Source: Bartonella bacilliformis Ver097
GTDB taxonomy: Bacteria > Pseudomonadota > Alphaproteobacteria > Rhizobiales > Rhizobiaceae
NCBI RefSeq assembly: GCF_000709795.1
Contig: NZ_KL503803.1
Span: 124,001-188,000 of the forward strand
Direction: 5' to 3'
Length of the DNA stretch: 64,000 nucleotides
Of this stretch, positions 21,631 through 30,104 are shown piece after piece. Both the position numbers and the translations under genes were made by a program. Positions within the stretch are counted from its first letter, which is position 1. Every line of letters begins with the position of its first letter. The notes under the pieces were generated by a model. That model did not search any database, was not told where the DNA came from, and worked only from the letters and a program-made list of their open reading frames with translations.

Positions 21631-21926
21631 AACTGATCTCCCAACAGTTTATTGTAGTAAAGCCATGACATTATCTGTCGTGCCTACTAAAACAACAACA
21701 TGATACCTTTATTCCTAAAGAAATAACCAATAATGATCTTTGTGAAAGATAAAATATAAAATGGTCTTTTTTTATGTTGTTCATGTGCTATTTTAAGACG
21801 TTGTTGTAAAAAAACAACAATTTTACTCTTTAAATACCGCAGTTTTAAATACTATAAATTAGTATTTATTGGGTTTGGAAATTTAAAAGGAAAGTTTCAG
21901 ATTTTTTGAAAAAAATAGAAAATATC
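21631..21926. other. Divergent leader region between porin and tRNA-Ser
   Basis: This stretch holds the porin leader (minus strand) and upstream sequence of the tRNA. Around 21790–21830 there are several copies of GTTGT/ACAAC that can pair with one another. No gene is seen. Confidence 0.4.
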
Positions 21927-21955
21927 TTGAACTTTTTGTTAAGACCGTTTATGCG
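21927..21955 (+). promoter_or_regulatory. Candidate promoter for tRNA-Ser
   Basis: TTGAAC at 21927–21932 and TATGCG at 21950–21955 are separated by 17 bp, and the predicted transcription start falls just before the tRNA at 21964. The -10 box is a poor match and the leader would be very short, so this is tentative. Confidence 0.35.
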
Positions 21956-21963
21956 TCACTTTT

Positions 21964-22054
21964 GGAGAGGTGGCCGAGTGGTCGAAGGCGCTCCCCTGCT
22001 AAGGGAGTAGGGCTCAAAAGGCTCTCGAGAGTTCGAATCTCTTCCTCTCCGCCA
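21964..22054 (+). tRNA. tRNA-Ser(GCT)
   Basis: The sequence folds as a class II tRNA. The acceptor GGAGAGG (21964–21970) pairs with CCTCTCC (22044–22050), followed by the discriminator G and an encoded CCA. The anticodon stem CTCCC/GGGAG encloses the loop CTGCTAA with anticodon GCT (21998–22000). The variable arm is long, and GTTCGAATC marks the T-loop. It reads serine codons AGC and AGU. A broken integrase gene follows its 3' end, so it was probably an integration site. Confidence 0.97.
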
Positions 22055-22129
22055 TTTATCAATAAAATCAATGACTATGTGAAAGTAAGGGAATTTAAGT
22101 TCTCTGGTTTTATTGACTTTTTTTAGCCT

Positions 22130-22670
22130 TTATCCCGCATCTTTTGGTAACTTTTTTATGAATTCGATGGTTAACCGTTTTCTATCAGCTGTTTTCGTAT
22201 AAAAAGACGCCATGCTATCTTTGGTCCATCCAAAAATTGCTTTTTAGTTATGCTACTGTAGCTCCTGCATTTGCTGCCCTTATTGCTGCTAATTTTCTTA
22301 ATCCATGGGCTGATTTTTTGATACTTGCTTGGTTACAGGCTTTACGAAACATGTTGCCAAAGCTTTCTTTGATGAATTCTTTGCCGCTTTTACTGCAGAT
22401 AAACGTCTCATCACCAATTGGACTTGTTGCGAGTGTAGCAGCTAATTCAAGTAAAATGAGAAGAAAGACATCCGTTTGAAACTGACTCTTTAATGATATT
22501 GTCTATGACATCTTTCCAAGCAATATGAACTGCATCATCGTGTCGCAAACCTGTATAGAGCAGCACATCAATCCATACGCGTTCATAAGTTCTATGTGAC
22601 CACCGACGATAATATTTTTCTACGTTCTCTTTTAACCCACGAAGTAAAACGTAAAATCATCTCCGTTGAA
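22130..22670 (-). pseudogene. Degenerate phage-type tyrosine integrase
   Basis: Minus-strand translation in two frames gives a tyrosine recombinase relic. The first part includes VWIDVLLYTGLRHDDAV, with the catalytic Arg of the family's TGLR motif. After a frameshift it continues FICSKSGKEFI, SAHGLRKLAA (catalytic His and Arg) and, after another break (an in-frame TAA near 22237), FGWTKDSMASFYTKTADR with the nucleophile Tyr. The N-terminal part is missing. It ends about 75 bp from the tRNA-Ser 3' end, the normal position for an integrase. The plus-strand frames covering this stretch are shadows. Confidence 0.85.
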
Positions 22671-22969
22671 GGACTTTGGTGATTTCACATTTCGCTGCTC
22701 TTGTATCATTTTGTTATAATATTGAGGAAGAAGCTTTTTGCAACTCTACATTTTTGCAAAATCTGAAAAAAAACTATTATAAAGCAGTATCAATTGAATC
22801 GCAAGAATGAATCAGAGAAGATGTAAAAAATTGCAAGGTTTTCGCTAATCTCTGCGTAGCAGAAACAGGTCTGTGGGGCAGAGGAATTTATGTTTTTCTA
22901 AAATTGTTAAAGAGTCGAAAAAAATAGTCAACGCACTTTTTTAAATAAAGCAGAAATTTTGGCTTTTAA

Positions 22970-23137
22970 AGCAGGAAATTCTGGACGCATCATGTGGAGT
23001 CTTATCAAGTTTTGCAGGGCTTTTTCAGGACAAGGTCTGTGGCTCTGTGTAATGGGTTCCTAAATATTGACTATAGTTTTGGTGGTTTGTATAAAGATTT
23101 TTTCATTGCAAAATGCTTCCAGGAAGAACGCTTATGA
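22970..23137 (+). pseudogene. C-terminal remnant of an unidentified phage-type gene
   Basis: A frame without stops for 55 codons runs from a TAA at 22967 to a TGA at 23135–23137, which overlaps the i-spanin ATG by three bases in an ATGA arrangement. No start codon with a ribosome-binding site is seen and no family is recognised. The coupling suggests it was the gene before the spanins in a phage lysis cassette. This could also be chance. Confidence 0.25.
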
Positions 23138-23358
23138 TTTTGTTAAAAAAATATCTTGTGGTTATTCTAAAAGCTTTATCTGCTTTTTTTGTGGCTTTAG
23201 TGAAAGCCTTTTACGCTGGTAAAAAAGCTGAACAGTACAAGCAAACAGAACATGAATTAAAGATGGCGGTAACGCGGCTTGAGGTAGAAAATGAGATTAA
23301 TCAGAAAAGTGATGCTGATGTACGTGCTGGTCTCTCTCAGTGGTTGCGCAATAAATGA
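23134..23358 (+). CDS. Probable phage inner-membrane spanin (Rz-like)
   Basis: The 74-residue protein has a short basic N-terminus, one membrane segment (about 6–27), then a charged helical region rich in Lys, Glu and Gln likely to form a coiled coil, ending AGLSQWLRNK. This is the layout of an i-spanin, which spans the periplasm and joins inner to outer membrane during phage lysis. I chose the ATG at 23134 because AGGAAGA lies six bases upstream; an ATG at 23113 is less well placed. The next gene begins inside it in another frame, the classic Rz/Rz1 arrangement. Family assignment is by architecture, not by a sequence match. Confidence 0.6.
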   Translation: MILLKKYLVVILKALSAFFVALVKAFYAGKKAEQYKQTEHELKMAVTRLEVENEINQKSDADVRAGLSQWLRNK

Positions 23359-23506
23359 ACGTTTTTCCTGTGTTGGTTGGTTACCAATCTATTTAGAACA
23401 CCAAGATTTGGATGTGATCAGCACAAATTTGGCGAAAGACATTTTAAAGCACAATACGCAAGGTGAACGTTTATGTGGTTGGCAACGTGGCAAGAAGACA
23501 AAGTAA
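23291..23506 (+). CDS. Probable phage outer-membrane spanin lipoprotein (Rz1-like)
   Basis: The 71-residue protein has a lipoprotein signal peptide ending in the lipobox LSGC, with Cys19 to be lipidated. The mature part includes DILKHNTQGERLCGW, a pattern I recall from small alphaproteobacterial phage proteins next to Rz-like genes. GAGGT lies five bases before the ATG. The gene overlaps the i-spanin gene by 68 bases in a different frame, which is diagnostic for nested spanin pairs. It probably remains intact although the surrounding prophage has decayed. Confidence 0.6.
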   Translation: MRLIRKVMLMYVLVSLSGCAINERFSCVGWLPIYLEHQDLDVISTNLAKDILKHNTQGERLCGWQRGKKTK

Positions 23507-23735
23507 CAAGAATGTAGATCTTACAAAAATCAGAGAAAGAGTTTTGCAAGATGTAATGGATATTTACCAGGGTGTAAAAATGATGTCTCGCTTTATGTAA
23601 TGGATGGTACTTATTATATTTTTGTTTATTTTTGATCTTTCGCGTCTTATGAATGGACTTCACACAATTTTCATGTATTATTTGAAGAAATGGAGCTCTT
23701 AAAAACATAAAAGGCTGTGCTGTTATATATATGCT

Positions 23736-25679
23736 TCATTGGATAGCGCATCTACCACTACCACACTGATTAAGGAGAGAAGTTCTTGGCAATTGTCTAT
23801 TGCCTCTTCTATGCTCACCTTCTCCGGTACAATTTCTCTGGGATATGTAAAGATTCAAAGAAATTTCATCTCTCCAAGTCATTTGATACGTCACAAGTGA
23901 ATAAAGTGTTCGCGCGCCTCTAAGTGAGAGTTCAGATATCAATGGACCTGGGTCTCTTGTTGCAGTAACAACCCTCCTGAATTCGTTCCAACTTATATTG
24001 GCTGCATTTGTAGGGATTATGACAAGCCCTCCTTCTGTTCTTAAAATAGGTTGGACATGACCAATCATACCTGTATGATCTCTATTAGATCTAATAACTA
24101 CGACATACCAAGCTGTTCCAGGAGGAAAACGCAACAGATTGCGAAGTTCACTTTTCATTTCATCTTCTGTTGTTACAAGATTTGAAGGTCTCCAGTCATG
24201 TTGGGGTAATAAGATTGATGCTATTGCACGACTTATTCTACTTGTTCTCGTAAAAACATTTTCGTCTGTACGCAGAGGTACTGTATTATAGGAAATTGTT
24301 GCTTCAAGTCTTTCTGCGAGCATAGGAAATCTACTGCGAAATGAGACAAATGGATCTGTGCCTTGCTGCGTATTAAAGAAATATCCTCCAGTTTGACGAG
24401 GTCCACTTATATAATCTTCTTGTAATTCAGCAAGCATTTGCAGAGTATGCAGCATACAGACTCCACAAAAGGAAATTTTAGGTGAGAAACCAGGAATATT
24501 GCTTCTAGCAATATCCCATAGTCTTTTTGTCCATTCTGGGGTGAGATCAAAATCGGGAGGTAAAGACCGTTTTACTCGTGTTTTGGCAGAAGAATTCTGT
24601 GTAACATTTTTCTTATTTCCAGGGGCAGGGCAATAAGCAAGCGTATCTCCTAAATTCCCATTCACATAACGGTTCCATTTTTCAATATCAGTAGACAATA
24701 GAAAATTAGAGGTTGGCGAGTTGTTGGTGTCTTGTTTAAGATAACTGGGCTTTGCTGTGTAAGGGACCCCCCAATAAGTACCATATTGCGTTACTCTTAG
24801 CGGATTACCTTGAGAATCCAAAATAAGACCTTTAGTCTCATCTAACTGAGAAATATCCCAAAAAGAGGCATCCTTACTTGAAGAAACTTTATCCGTACAA
24901 GGTTGCCATGTAACCCAATTCCAATTATCGGAAGGAGATTGTTGAGAAACCATACAATAAAAATCCCCAGAGGCATTGTAATATTGAGCGATATGGCCAT
25001 TTTCTGGATTGTAATAAAGAGGCAGCGGTGTTGTAGAGAGGGAGGAGGAGTCATTTTGCAGATAATAGAGGGCAAATACAGGAGGATATGTATTGACATA
25101 TAGCCAGGCGACAAAGGTTTTGGAACTGAGATTTCCAGGAGGAGAAATCGTTTGGACCCAGGCAGCCATTTCAAAGGCTAATTTATGGTCATAATAGTCT
25201 TTCTCGTTCTTTGAAATATAAGCATACCATTTATAGTCTTTAACACGAAATCTTCCATCAGCTGTATAAAAACTTTGCTCTTTAATGATCCAGCGTTGAT
25301 TTTGATCATTGATAACACAAGGGCGTAAGAGCAAATAATCCCAGTCAGCGGTTGAGCTTCCGTCAATGCCTGTCACGGAGCTAGGAGCAGTCATGCACAA
25401 CCAGGTGTCGTTGATATTCCAGGCGACTCTTTGAAACAGGTCATAGCGAGCGAATTTAACGTTAGAGGAAGAACAATCATCGAGATAGATGTATCCCTCT
25501 CCTTTTGTAAAGACAGGGGCATAGCAATATTTATATCCTGTATGGACTTTAACATGAATAGCTTTGTCGTGAGGATGGTCTGTAGGGGTTTGCAGGACTT
25601 GAGCAGGAATAGGTGCGGACAAAGAAGTATGAAGAGATAATAAGAGGTTAAACAAGAACAACAATAGTTTCAATTTCAT
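23736..25679 (-). CDS. Secreted DUF1561 (PF07598) protein, lectin-like with possible cysteine-protease-like domain
   Basis: The 647-residue protein starts with a signal peptide (about 1–21, cleavage near LSA). Residues ~45–345 are aromatic-rich with paired cysteines (Cys52/Cys69, Cys95/Cys121, Cys242/Cys261) and QRW/WQPC motifs, as in ricin-B-type lectin repeats. A basic linker RVKR (368–371) follows, matching the furin-type consensus. The C-terminal region has CGVC (405–408), a His541 in MIGHVQP and Asn558 in IIPTNA; this order and spacing recall papain-like cysteine proteases. Length and layout match the PF07598 virulence-modifying proteins of pathogenic Leptospira, which I recall also occurring in a few Bartonella. 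The catalytic idea is my inference. It sits alone next to phage remnants, so transfer is likely. Confidence 0.75.
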   Translation of the reverse strand: MKLKLLLFLFNLLLSLHTSLSAPIPAQVLQTPTDHPHDKAIHVKVHTGYKYCYAPVFTKGEGYIYLDDCSSSNVKFARYDLFQRVAWNINDTWLCMTAPSSVTGIDGSSTADWDYLLLRPCVINDQNQRWIIKEQSFYTADGRFRVKDYKWYAYISKNEKDYYDHKLAFEMAAWVQTISPPGNLSSKTFVAWLYVNTYPPVFALYYLQNDSSSLSTTPLPLYYNPENGHIAQYYNASGDFYCMVSQQSPSDNWNWVTWQPCTDKVSSSKDASFWDISQLDETKGLILDSQGNPLRVTQYGTYWGVPYTAKPSYLKQDTNNSPTSNFLLSTDIEKWNRYVNGNLGDTLAYCPAPGNKKNVTQNSSAKTRVKRSLPPDFDLTPEWTKRLWDIARSNIPGFSPKISFCGVCMLHTLQMLAELQEDYISGPRQTGGYFFNTQQGTDPFVSFRSRFPMLAERLEATISYNTVPLRTDENVFTRTSRISRAIASILLPQHDWRPSNLVTTEDEMKSELRNLLRFPPGTAWYVVVIRSNRDHTGMIGHVQPILRTEGGLVIIPTNAANISWNEFRRVVTATRDPGPLISELSLRGARTLYSLVTYQMTWRDEISLNLYISQRNCTGEGEHRRGNRQLPRTSLLNQCGSGRCAIQ

Positions 25680-26311
25680 TGTGTGTTTCCTTTAACGTTG
25701 TTTTCGTTATGATATTGATGTGTGAGTTGGAAAATGTGCTTGATCGCCATATCCTGGATGAAGAACAAAGAAATGGGATTTTAAATAAGACAATAAATTT
25801 GTGGTTTGTTTATGGTTGTTTTTCTTCATACATGTGTGTGAACATCATGCATTGAGCTCTAGAAACAGAGTGATGACTGTAATTTTAGTAAAATAGTCTA
25901 TTACTCTTATTGACAGCCAAAATTTTTGATAAATCTCGTGGCTAGTAGAAAAAAAATTAGAAGAATAATACTTAAACCAGCTTAATTTTTTTAATGAATA
26001 GATTATTTCCCTTATATTATGAAAATAAAATGATTTTCGTGCATATGATTGATAACAATACGAAACAATCATACTAACAGTTATATTTTAAAAATAAGCA
26101 ATGAAGAACGGCTAAAAAAATGATTAAAGTGTATTCTTTAGACAATAATATGTTGCAAGTAAAAACCATGTTATGAAAGAGAAAAGGTTATTAATCTGAT
26201 ATATTGATATTGAAACATGTTTTAAAATGTTCTAAAATAACACAAATTTAATTTTAATAGAGGTTGTTAATATATTTATTTTGTATTTAATAAGTCTCAA
26301 GGGGAGGGGTT
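25680..26311. other. Long non-coding gap between the DUF1561 gene and the amidase
   Basis: This is 632 bp of very AT-rich sequence between two divergent genes. It must contain both promoters. I see no ORF with supporting features, no tRNA and no clear copy of the tRNA-Ser 3' end that would mark the far edge of an integrated element. Confidence 0.5.
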
Positions 26312-27085
26312 GTGTATACAATTGATTATAATAAGTATCGTTCTGTAAAAGGTTTTAACAATCGCGTTCGTTTTTTAGTTATGCATTACACTGCGGTTAA
26401 CTTTGAGAAGTCGATCGCGTTTCTTACGGGAGCTGATGTTAGTGCCCATTATCTTGTTCCTGATCCTACGGAGGAAACGTATATCGCATCTGGTTTTAAA
26501 GATTTGCGTATTTTAAATTTAGTTGATGAAGACAAACGTTCATGGCATGCTGGTGTTAGCTCATGGGGTGGGCGTACAAACTTAAATGATACTGCTATTG
26601 GGATTGAAACAGTTAGTTTAGCTACCGAAAAAGATGGGGTGTTTACATTCCCACCTTATAATTTAAATCAAATTGATGCAATTAAAGAACTTTCATTGAA
26701 TATTCTGCAACGTTATCCAGATATTACACCAACCAATGTTGTCGGTCATAGTGATATTTCTGTTGGAAGGAAAAGTGATCCAGGTGCAGCTTTTCCATGG
26801 AAAGAGCTTTATGAAGCGGGTATAGGGGCATGGTATGATGAGGAGGTGAAGAATAAATATTATCATCACTTCCTTAGGGAGATAAAGTTGCCTAGTAAGA
26901 AAGAGATTATTACTCAACTCAAGCGATATGGGTATGATACTTCGGCTGCGGATAGTGATAAGGGCTTCAAGAATTTGATCCGAGCATTTCAGCTTCATTT
27001 TCGTCAAAAAAATTATGATGGAATATTGGATACTGAAACAGTAGCGATCCTCTATGCGTTGCTAGACAAATATTTTCCAAGATAA
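26312..27085 (+). CDS. N-acetylmuramoyl-L-alanine amidase (AmpD/AmiD-like)
   Basis: This zinc amidase cleaves the bond between N-acetylmuramic acid and the stem peptide of murein. The 257-residue protein has an Amidase_2 domain (about 1–165) with likely zinc ligands His25 (VMHYTA), His146 (VVGHSDIS) and Asp156 (KSDPG), and Glu99 in IGIET. A peptidoglycan-binding_1 domain fills the C-terminus (about 185–255, ending ALLDKYFPR). The start is GTG with a strong AAGGGGAGGGG ribosome-binding site. No signal peptide is visible, so it may act on recycled anhydromuropeptides in the cytosol; a phage-endolysin origin is also possible given its location. Confidence 0.9.
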   Translation: MYTIDYNKYRSVKGFNNRVRFLVMHYTAVNFEKSIAFLTGADVSAHYLVPDPTEETYIASGFKDLRILNLVDEDKRSWHAGVSSWGGRTNLNDTAIGIETVSLATEKDGVFTFPPYNLNQIDAIKELSLNILQRYPDITPTNVVGHSDISVGRKSDPGAAFPWKELYEAGIGAWYDEEVKNKYYHHFLREIKLPSKKEIITQLKRYGYDTSAADSDKGFKNLIRAFQLHFRQKNYDGILDTETVAILYALLDKYFPR

Positions 27086-27113
27086 TAGTTAATTTTTTTC
27101 AATAAAATATGTG

Positions 27114-27144
27114 AACCGCCACGATATTGCATATTGTGGTGGTT
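27114..27144 (+). terminator. Hairpin after the amidase gene
   Basis: AACCGCCAC pairs with GTGGTGGTT (one G·T pair) around a 13-nt loop, about 30 bp after the amidase stop. The T-tract is short. It lies between two converging genes (amidase and hmuV) and may serve both. Confidence 0.4.
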
Positions 27145-27271
27145 TCCTGTATTTGGCAAAATGTTACTAATTAGGTTTTGTGTAATAGAAAAATATTCTT
27201 TTTGACAAAATGAATTGTTTTGAAGAAAGTTTTTGCATATTTTATAAATATGAGTTGAAAAATCCTCTATT

Positions 27272-28087
27272 TTAGCAAGATAAATTGCTTTCATCAGTGT
27301 GAGATGCTGTTTGTGGTAATACAAAGGGAATATCTGTTTTTGGCAGTTCAGAAACACTTAGTGGGCAATGATAAACATCGCGCAAATTTTTTGTTGTTAA
27401 AACATTAGAAACGCTTCCTTCACAATAAATTTTTCCTTGCTTTAACAATATTATTTTATCTGCATAATGGGCAGCAAAATTGAGATCATGTAAAATAGCC
27501 AGAACACCCCCACCACGATAGGCAAAGTTTTTGGCTATGTTCATGACAATAAGCTGATGTTGAACATCAAGGTTGGCAATGGGTTCATCTAATATCAGCC
27601 AACGAGGGATTTGATTATAAATGGGGTTCCATATTTGGCAAAGTACACGAGCAAATTGTACTCTGGCTTGTTCACCACCTGATAATTGGTGATAGTATCG
27701 ATCGCCATAGTCGGCTAGGCCAACTTGTTCTAAAGCTTGTTGAGGAAGATTTTGAAATTCTGTTTTTGTGACACCAGGTTGACTTATAGAAAGACCAAGT
27801 CTTACCACTTCATGAACCAAGAATGGAAATGCTAATGTCGTTGATTGTGGTAAAATTGCACGCATCATTGCCATTTTACAAGCTTTTGTTTGGGTAACAT
27901 TGTAACCATTTAATGTTATTTTTCCGCTATAGGAAATTTCTCCACTAAGTGCTTTGATAAAAGTACTTTTCCCGGATCCATTGGGGCCAATAATGACAGT
28001 GAGAGCTCCGCTTTTTGCTTGGAGAGTAATATGGTCGATAATGTGTGTTTTTCCTCGTTGAACGCATATATTGGTTGCTTCAATCAT
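27272..28087 (-). CDS. hmuV: Haem ABC transporter ATP-binding protein HmuV (HutD)
   Basis: HmuV powers haem import across the inner membrane with the permease HutC. From the ATG at 28087 the protein has 271 residues with Walker A GPNGSGKST, signature LSGGEQARVQFARVL, Walker B WLILDEPIANLD, and the switch His in LHDLNFAAHYAD. That start overlaps the hutC stop by four bases (ATGA); a longer ORF start inside hutC is less likely. It is the last gene of the haem operon. Confidence 0.94.
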   Translation of the reverse strand: MIEATNICVQRGKTHIIDHITLQAKSGALTVIIGPNGSGKSTFIKALSGEISYSGKITLNGYNVTQTKACKMAMMRAILPQSTTLAFPFLVHEVVRLGLSISQPGVTKTEFQNLPQQALEQVGLADYGDRYYHQLSGGEQARVQFARVLCQIWNPIYNQIPRWLILDEPIANLDVQHQLIVMNIAKNFAYRGGGVLAILHDLNFAAHYADKIILLKQGKIYCEGSVSNVLTTKNLRDVYHCPLSVSELPKTDIPFVLPQTASHTDESNLSC

Positions 28088-29181
28088 GAAAAATTTATTC
28101 TCCGTTGGTATATAAGGATCCAAAGAAAAAAAGGTGCACCAAAGAGCGCTGTAACGATACCGATTGGCAATTCTGCAGGGGCAACAATAAGGCGCGCAAA
28201 GGTATCAGCAAAAATAAGTAATGCTGCTCCTAAAAGAGCAGAGCAAGGAATAAGATAACGGTGATCAGGACCAATCAGTAAACGCAAAATATGTGGAACA
28301 ACAATGCCGATAAAACCAACGCCACCACTGACAGCAACTGTTCCGCCACACATGAGTGCAACAAGTAAAATAGCGATATTTTTTATTTTTTGGGTATTAA
28401 AACCAATATGGTTAGCAACAGATTCACCAAGAGCAAGAGCATTAAGTGCGCGCGATAAAAAGGAAGAAAAAATAACACCAATCCAAACGAAAGGTAAGAT
28501 CAATCCAACTTTCAGCCATGTTCCACCTACGAGAGAACCAAGATTCCAGAAAGTAATATCACGCAATTGTTGGTCATTTGCAATAAAAATTAAAATTCCA
28601 ACAACAGCGCCATTTAGAGAGCTAAGAGCAATACCTGCAAGAAGCATTGTTGCAATAGAAGTACAACTATGATGCGTTGCGATTATATAAAGAATGATTG
28701 TTGAGAGTAACCCACCAAGAAAAGCACCTATGATGATTTGATAAGATTCTAGAAAAGGTGCTAATAAAGGAGGAAAAGAAATATTGACAACAATGGCTAA
28801 AACAGCACCAAGACTTGCTCCTGCTGATACGCCCACAATTCCAGGATCTGCAAGAGGGTTACGGAAAAGCCCTTGCATGAGAACACCTGAAACGGCCAAA
28901 GCTGCACCAACTAATAACCCTAGGATAATACGGGGTAATCTGATGTCAATAAACACGAGATAATCACGGGTTTTACTACTTACGGAAAAATCTTCTGTAA
29001 AAAGTACATGAATGAGATTAATAAAAGAGACATTTGATGCGCCACTTAATAGTCCAAAAAAAATGCTGAAAAAAAGGAACAGCATTAAACTGAATAATGC
29101 GATTTTACCTTGATTCACACGTGTTTCTTTTCTGTTTTGTTTTATTTCAGATGCACGAGTTATAGAGGTATTATTTATCAT
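28084..29181 (-). CDS. hutC: Haem ABC transporter permease HutC (HmuU)
   Basis: This is a FecCD-family permease of 365 residues with about ten hydrophobic segments. Typical motifs include RLPRIILGLLVGAALAVSGVLMQGLFRNPLADPGIVGVSAGA and GGVGFIGIVVPHILR (cited as partial blocks, residues about 80–122 and 283–297). A polar N-terminus of about 30 residues precedes the first membrane helix. It overlaps hutB by four bases upstream and hmuV by four bases downstream, so hutB-hutC-hmuV are translationally linked. Confidence 0.93.
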   Translation of the reverse strand: MINNTSITRASEIKQNRKETRVNQGKIALFSLMLFLFFSIFFGLLSGASNVSFINLIHVLFTEDFSVSSKTRDYLVFIDIRLPRIILGLLVGAALAVSGVLMQGLFRNPLADPGIVGVSAGASLGAVLAIVVNISFPPLLAPFLESYQIIIGAFLGGLLSTIILYIIATHHSCTSIATMLLAGIALSSLNGAVVGILIFIANDQQLRDITFWNLGSLVGGTWLKVGLILPFVWIGVIFSSFLSRALNALALGESVANHIGFNTQKIKNIAILLVALMCGGTVAVSGGVGFIGIVVPHILRLLIGPDHRYLIPCSALLGAALLIFADTFARLIVAPAELPIGIVTALFGAPFFLWILIYQRRINFS

Positions 29182-30089
29182 TTTTTATCAGATTTTGCTG
29201 GTTTATCTGTGCTATAAAGCATGTCAATGAGTTCTTTTGATGCGTTTGCAGTGCGTGGACCAAAACCTAAAAAATACATAGTGTCTATTTGTTTGATAGC
29301 ATGATTTTGTGCAGCAGGTGTTGCTTTAATTGCTGGCATTGATAAAATTTTATCAATTTTAATTAAATTCTCAGTATGGCTTGTGAGCAAAATAAAGTCA
29401 GGATTTGATTTTAATAATTCTTCATTGTTTAAAAGCTTATATCCTCTGTAATTAGAGACAGCATTTATAGCCCCTGAAAGTTTTATCATAGCGTCAGCAG
29501 CTGTATGTGTTCCGGAAACCATGGCATGCCCATTTTGTATTGAGAAAATGAAAAGAACACGTTTTGGTTTAGTCACTTTTGCCAGAAATGCATCATTTTC
29601 CATAAATTGGTGATTTATTTTTTCAATCAATGCAGCTGCTTGCGTTTCTCGATGAAGAGCTTTCCCAACAAGATGAATTTTTTCTATTATACTTTCACGA
29701 GAAAAATTTTCTGATACAATCAGTATAGGTATTGATGTTTTTTTGAGAATGTCAATTGTTGAAGGAGGGCCACTTCCTTCGACGAGTAATATACCTTCTG
29801 GGTCAAGTGATAAAAGGCCTTCAGGTGAAAGAGCTCGCATGTATCCAAGCTCAGGAAGTGCTAATGCTTCTTTTGGGTATGTGCTTGTGCTGTCGCGGGC
29901 AATAAGCTGTTTTTGGGCTCCTAATGCATAGATGGTTTCTGTAAGAGCACCACCAATAGAAATAATGCGCGCATTTTTAGGAAAATTGGTTATGGAGTCA
30001 GCGATCACTTTCTCAGTAAGACAGATAAAAGAGCATAGCATGAAAATAAGAAAAAGGCTTGATAGTCTACGCAAAGAAGGTGTGCACAT
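29178..30089 (-). CDS. hutB: Periplasmic haem-binding protein HutB (HmuT)
   Basis: HutB accepts haem from the outer-membrane receptor system and delivers it to HutC-HmuV. The 303-residue protein has a signal peptide (about 1–30), then a BtuF/TroA-like fold with IISIGGALTETIYALG, a probable haem ligand region DSTSTYP, LGYMRALSPEGLLSL, and the C-terminal MYFLGFGPRTANASKEL. It is 15 bp after hutS and overlaps hutC by four bases. Confidence 0.93.
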   Translation of the reverse strand: MCTPSLRRLSSLFLIFMLCSFICLTEKVIADSITNFPKNARIISIGGALTETIYALGAQKQLIARDSTSTYPKEALALPELGYMRALSPEGLLSLDPEGILLVEGSGPPSTIDILKKTSIPILIVSENFSRESIIEKIHLVGKALHRETQAAALIEKINHQFMENDAFLAKVTKPKRVLFIFSIQNGHAMVSGTHTAADAMIKLSGAINAVSNYRGYKLLNNEELLKSNPDFILLTSHTENLIKIDKILSMPAIKATPAAQNHAIKQIDTMYFLGFGPRTANASKELIDMLYSTDKPAKSDKK

Positions 30090-30104
30090 GTCTTACCGTA
30101 CTCT

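Noticed and set aside
22237-22479. An 80-codon plus-strand frame downstream of the tRNA
   Set aside because: The opposite strand clearly encodes the integrase relic (FICSKSGKEF, HGLRK), so this frame is its shadow.
23418-23708. A 96-codon minus-strand frame beside the spanins
   Set aside because: No ribosome-binding site or domain, and it covers the real o-spanin gene in antisense.
25845-26072. A 75-codon minus-strand frame in the gap before the amidase
   Set aside because: Low-complexity AT-rich translation with no recognisable features; likely chance.
22055-26311. A second copy of the tRNA-Ser 3' end as attR
   Set aside because: No copy of the T-loop/acceptor sequence was found by eye; the far end may be lost or outside.
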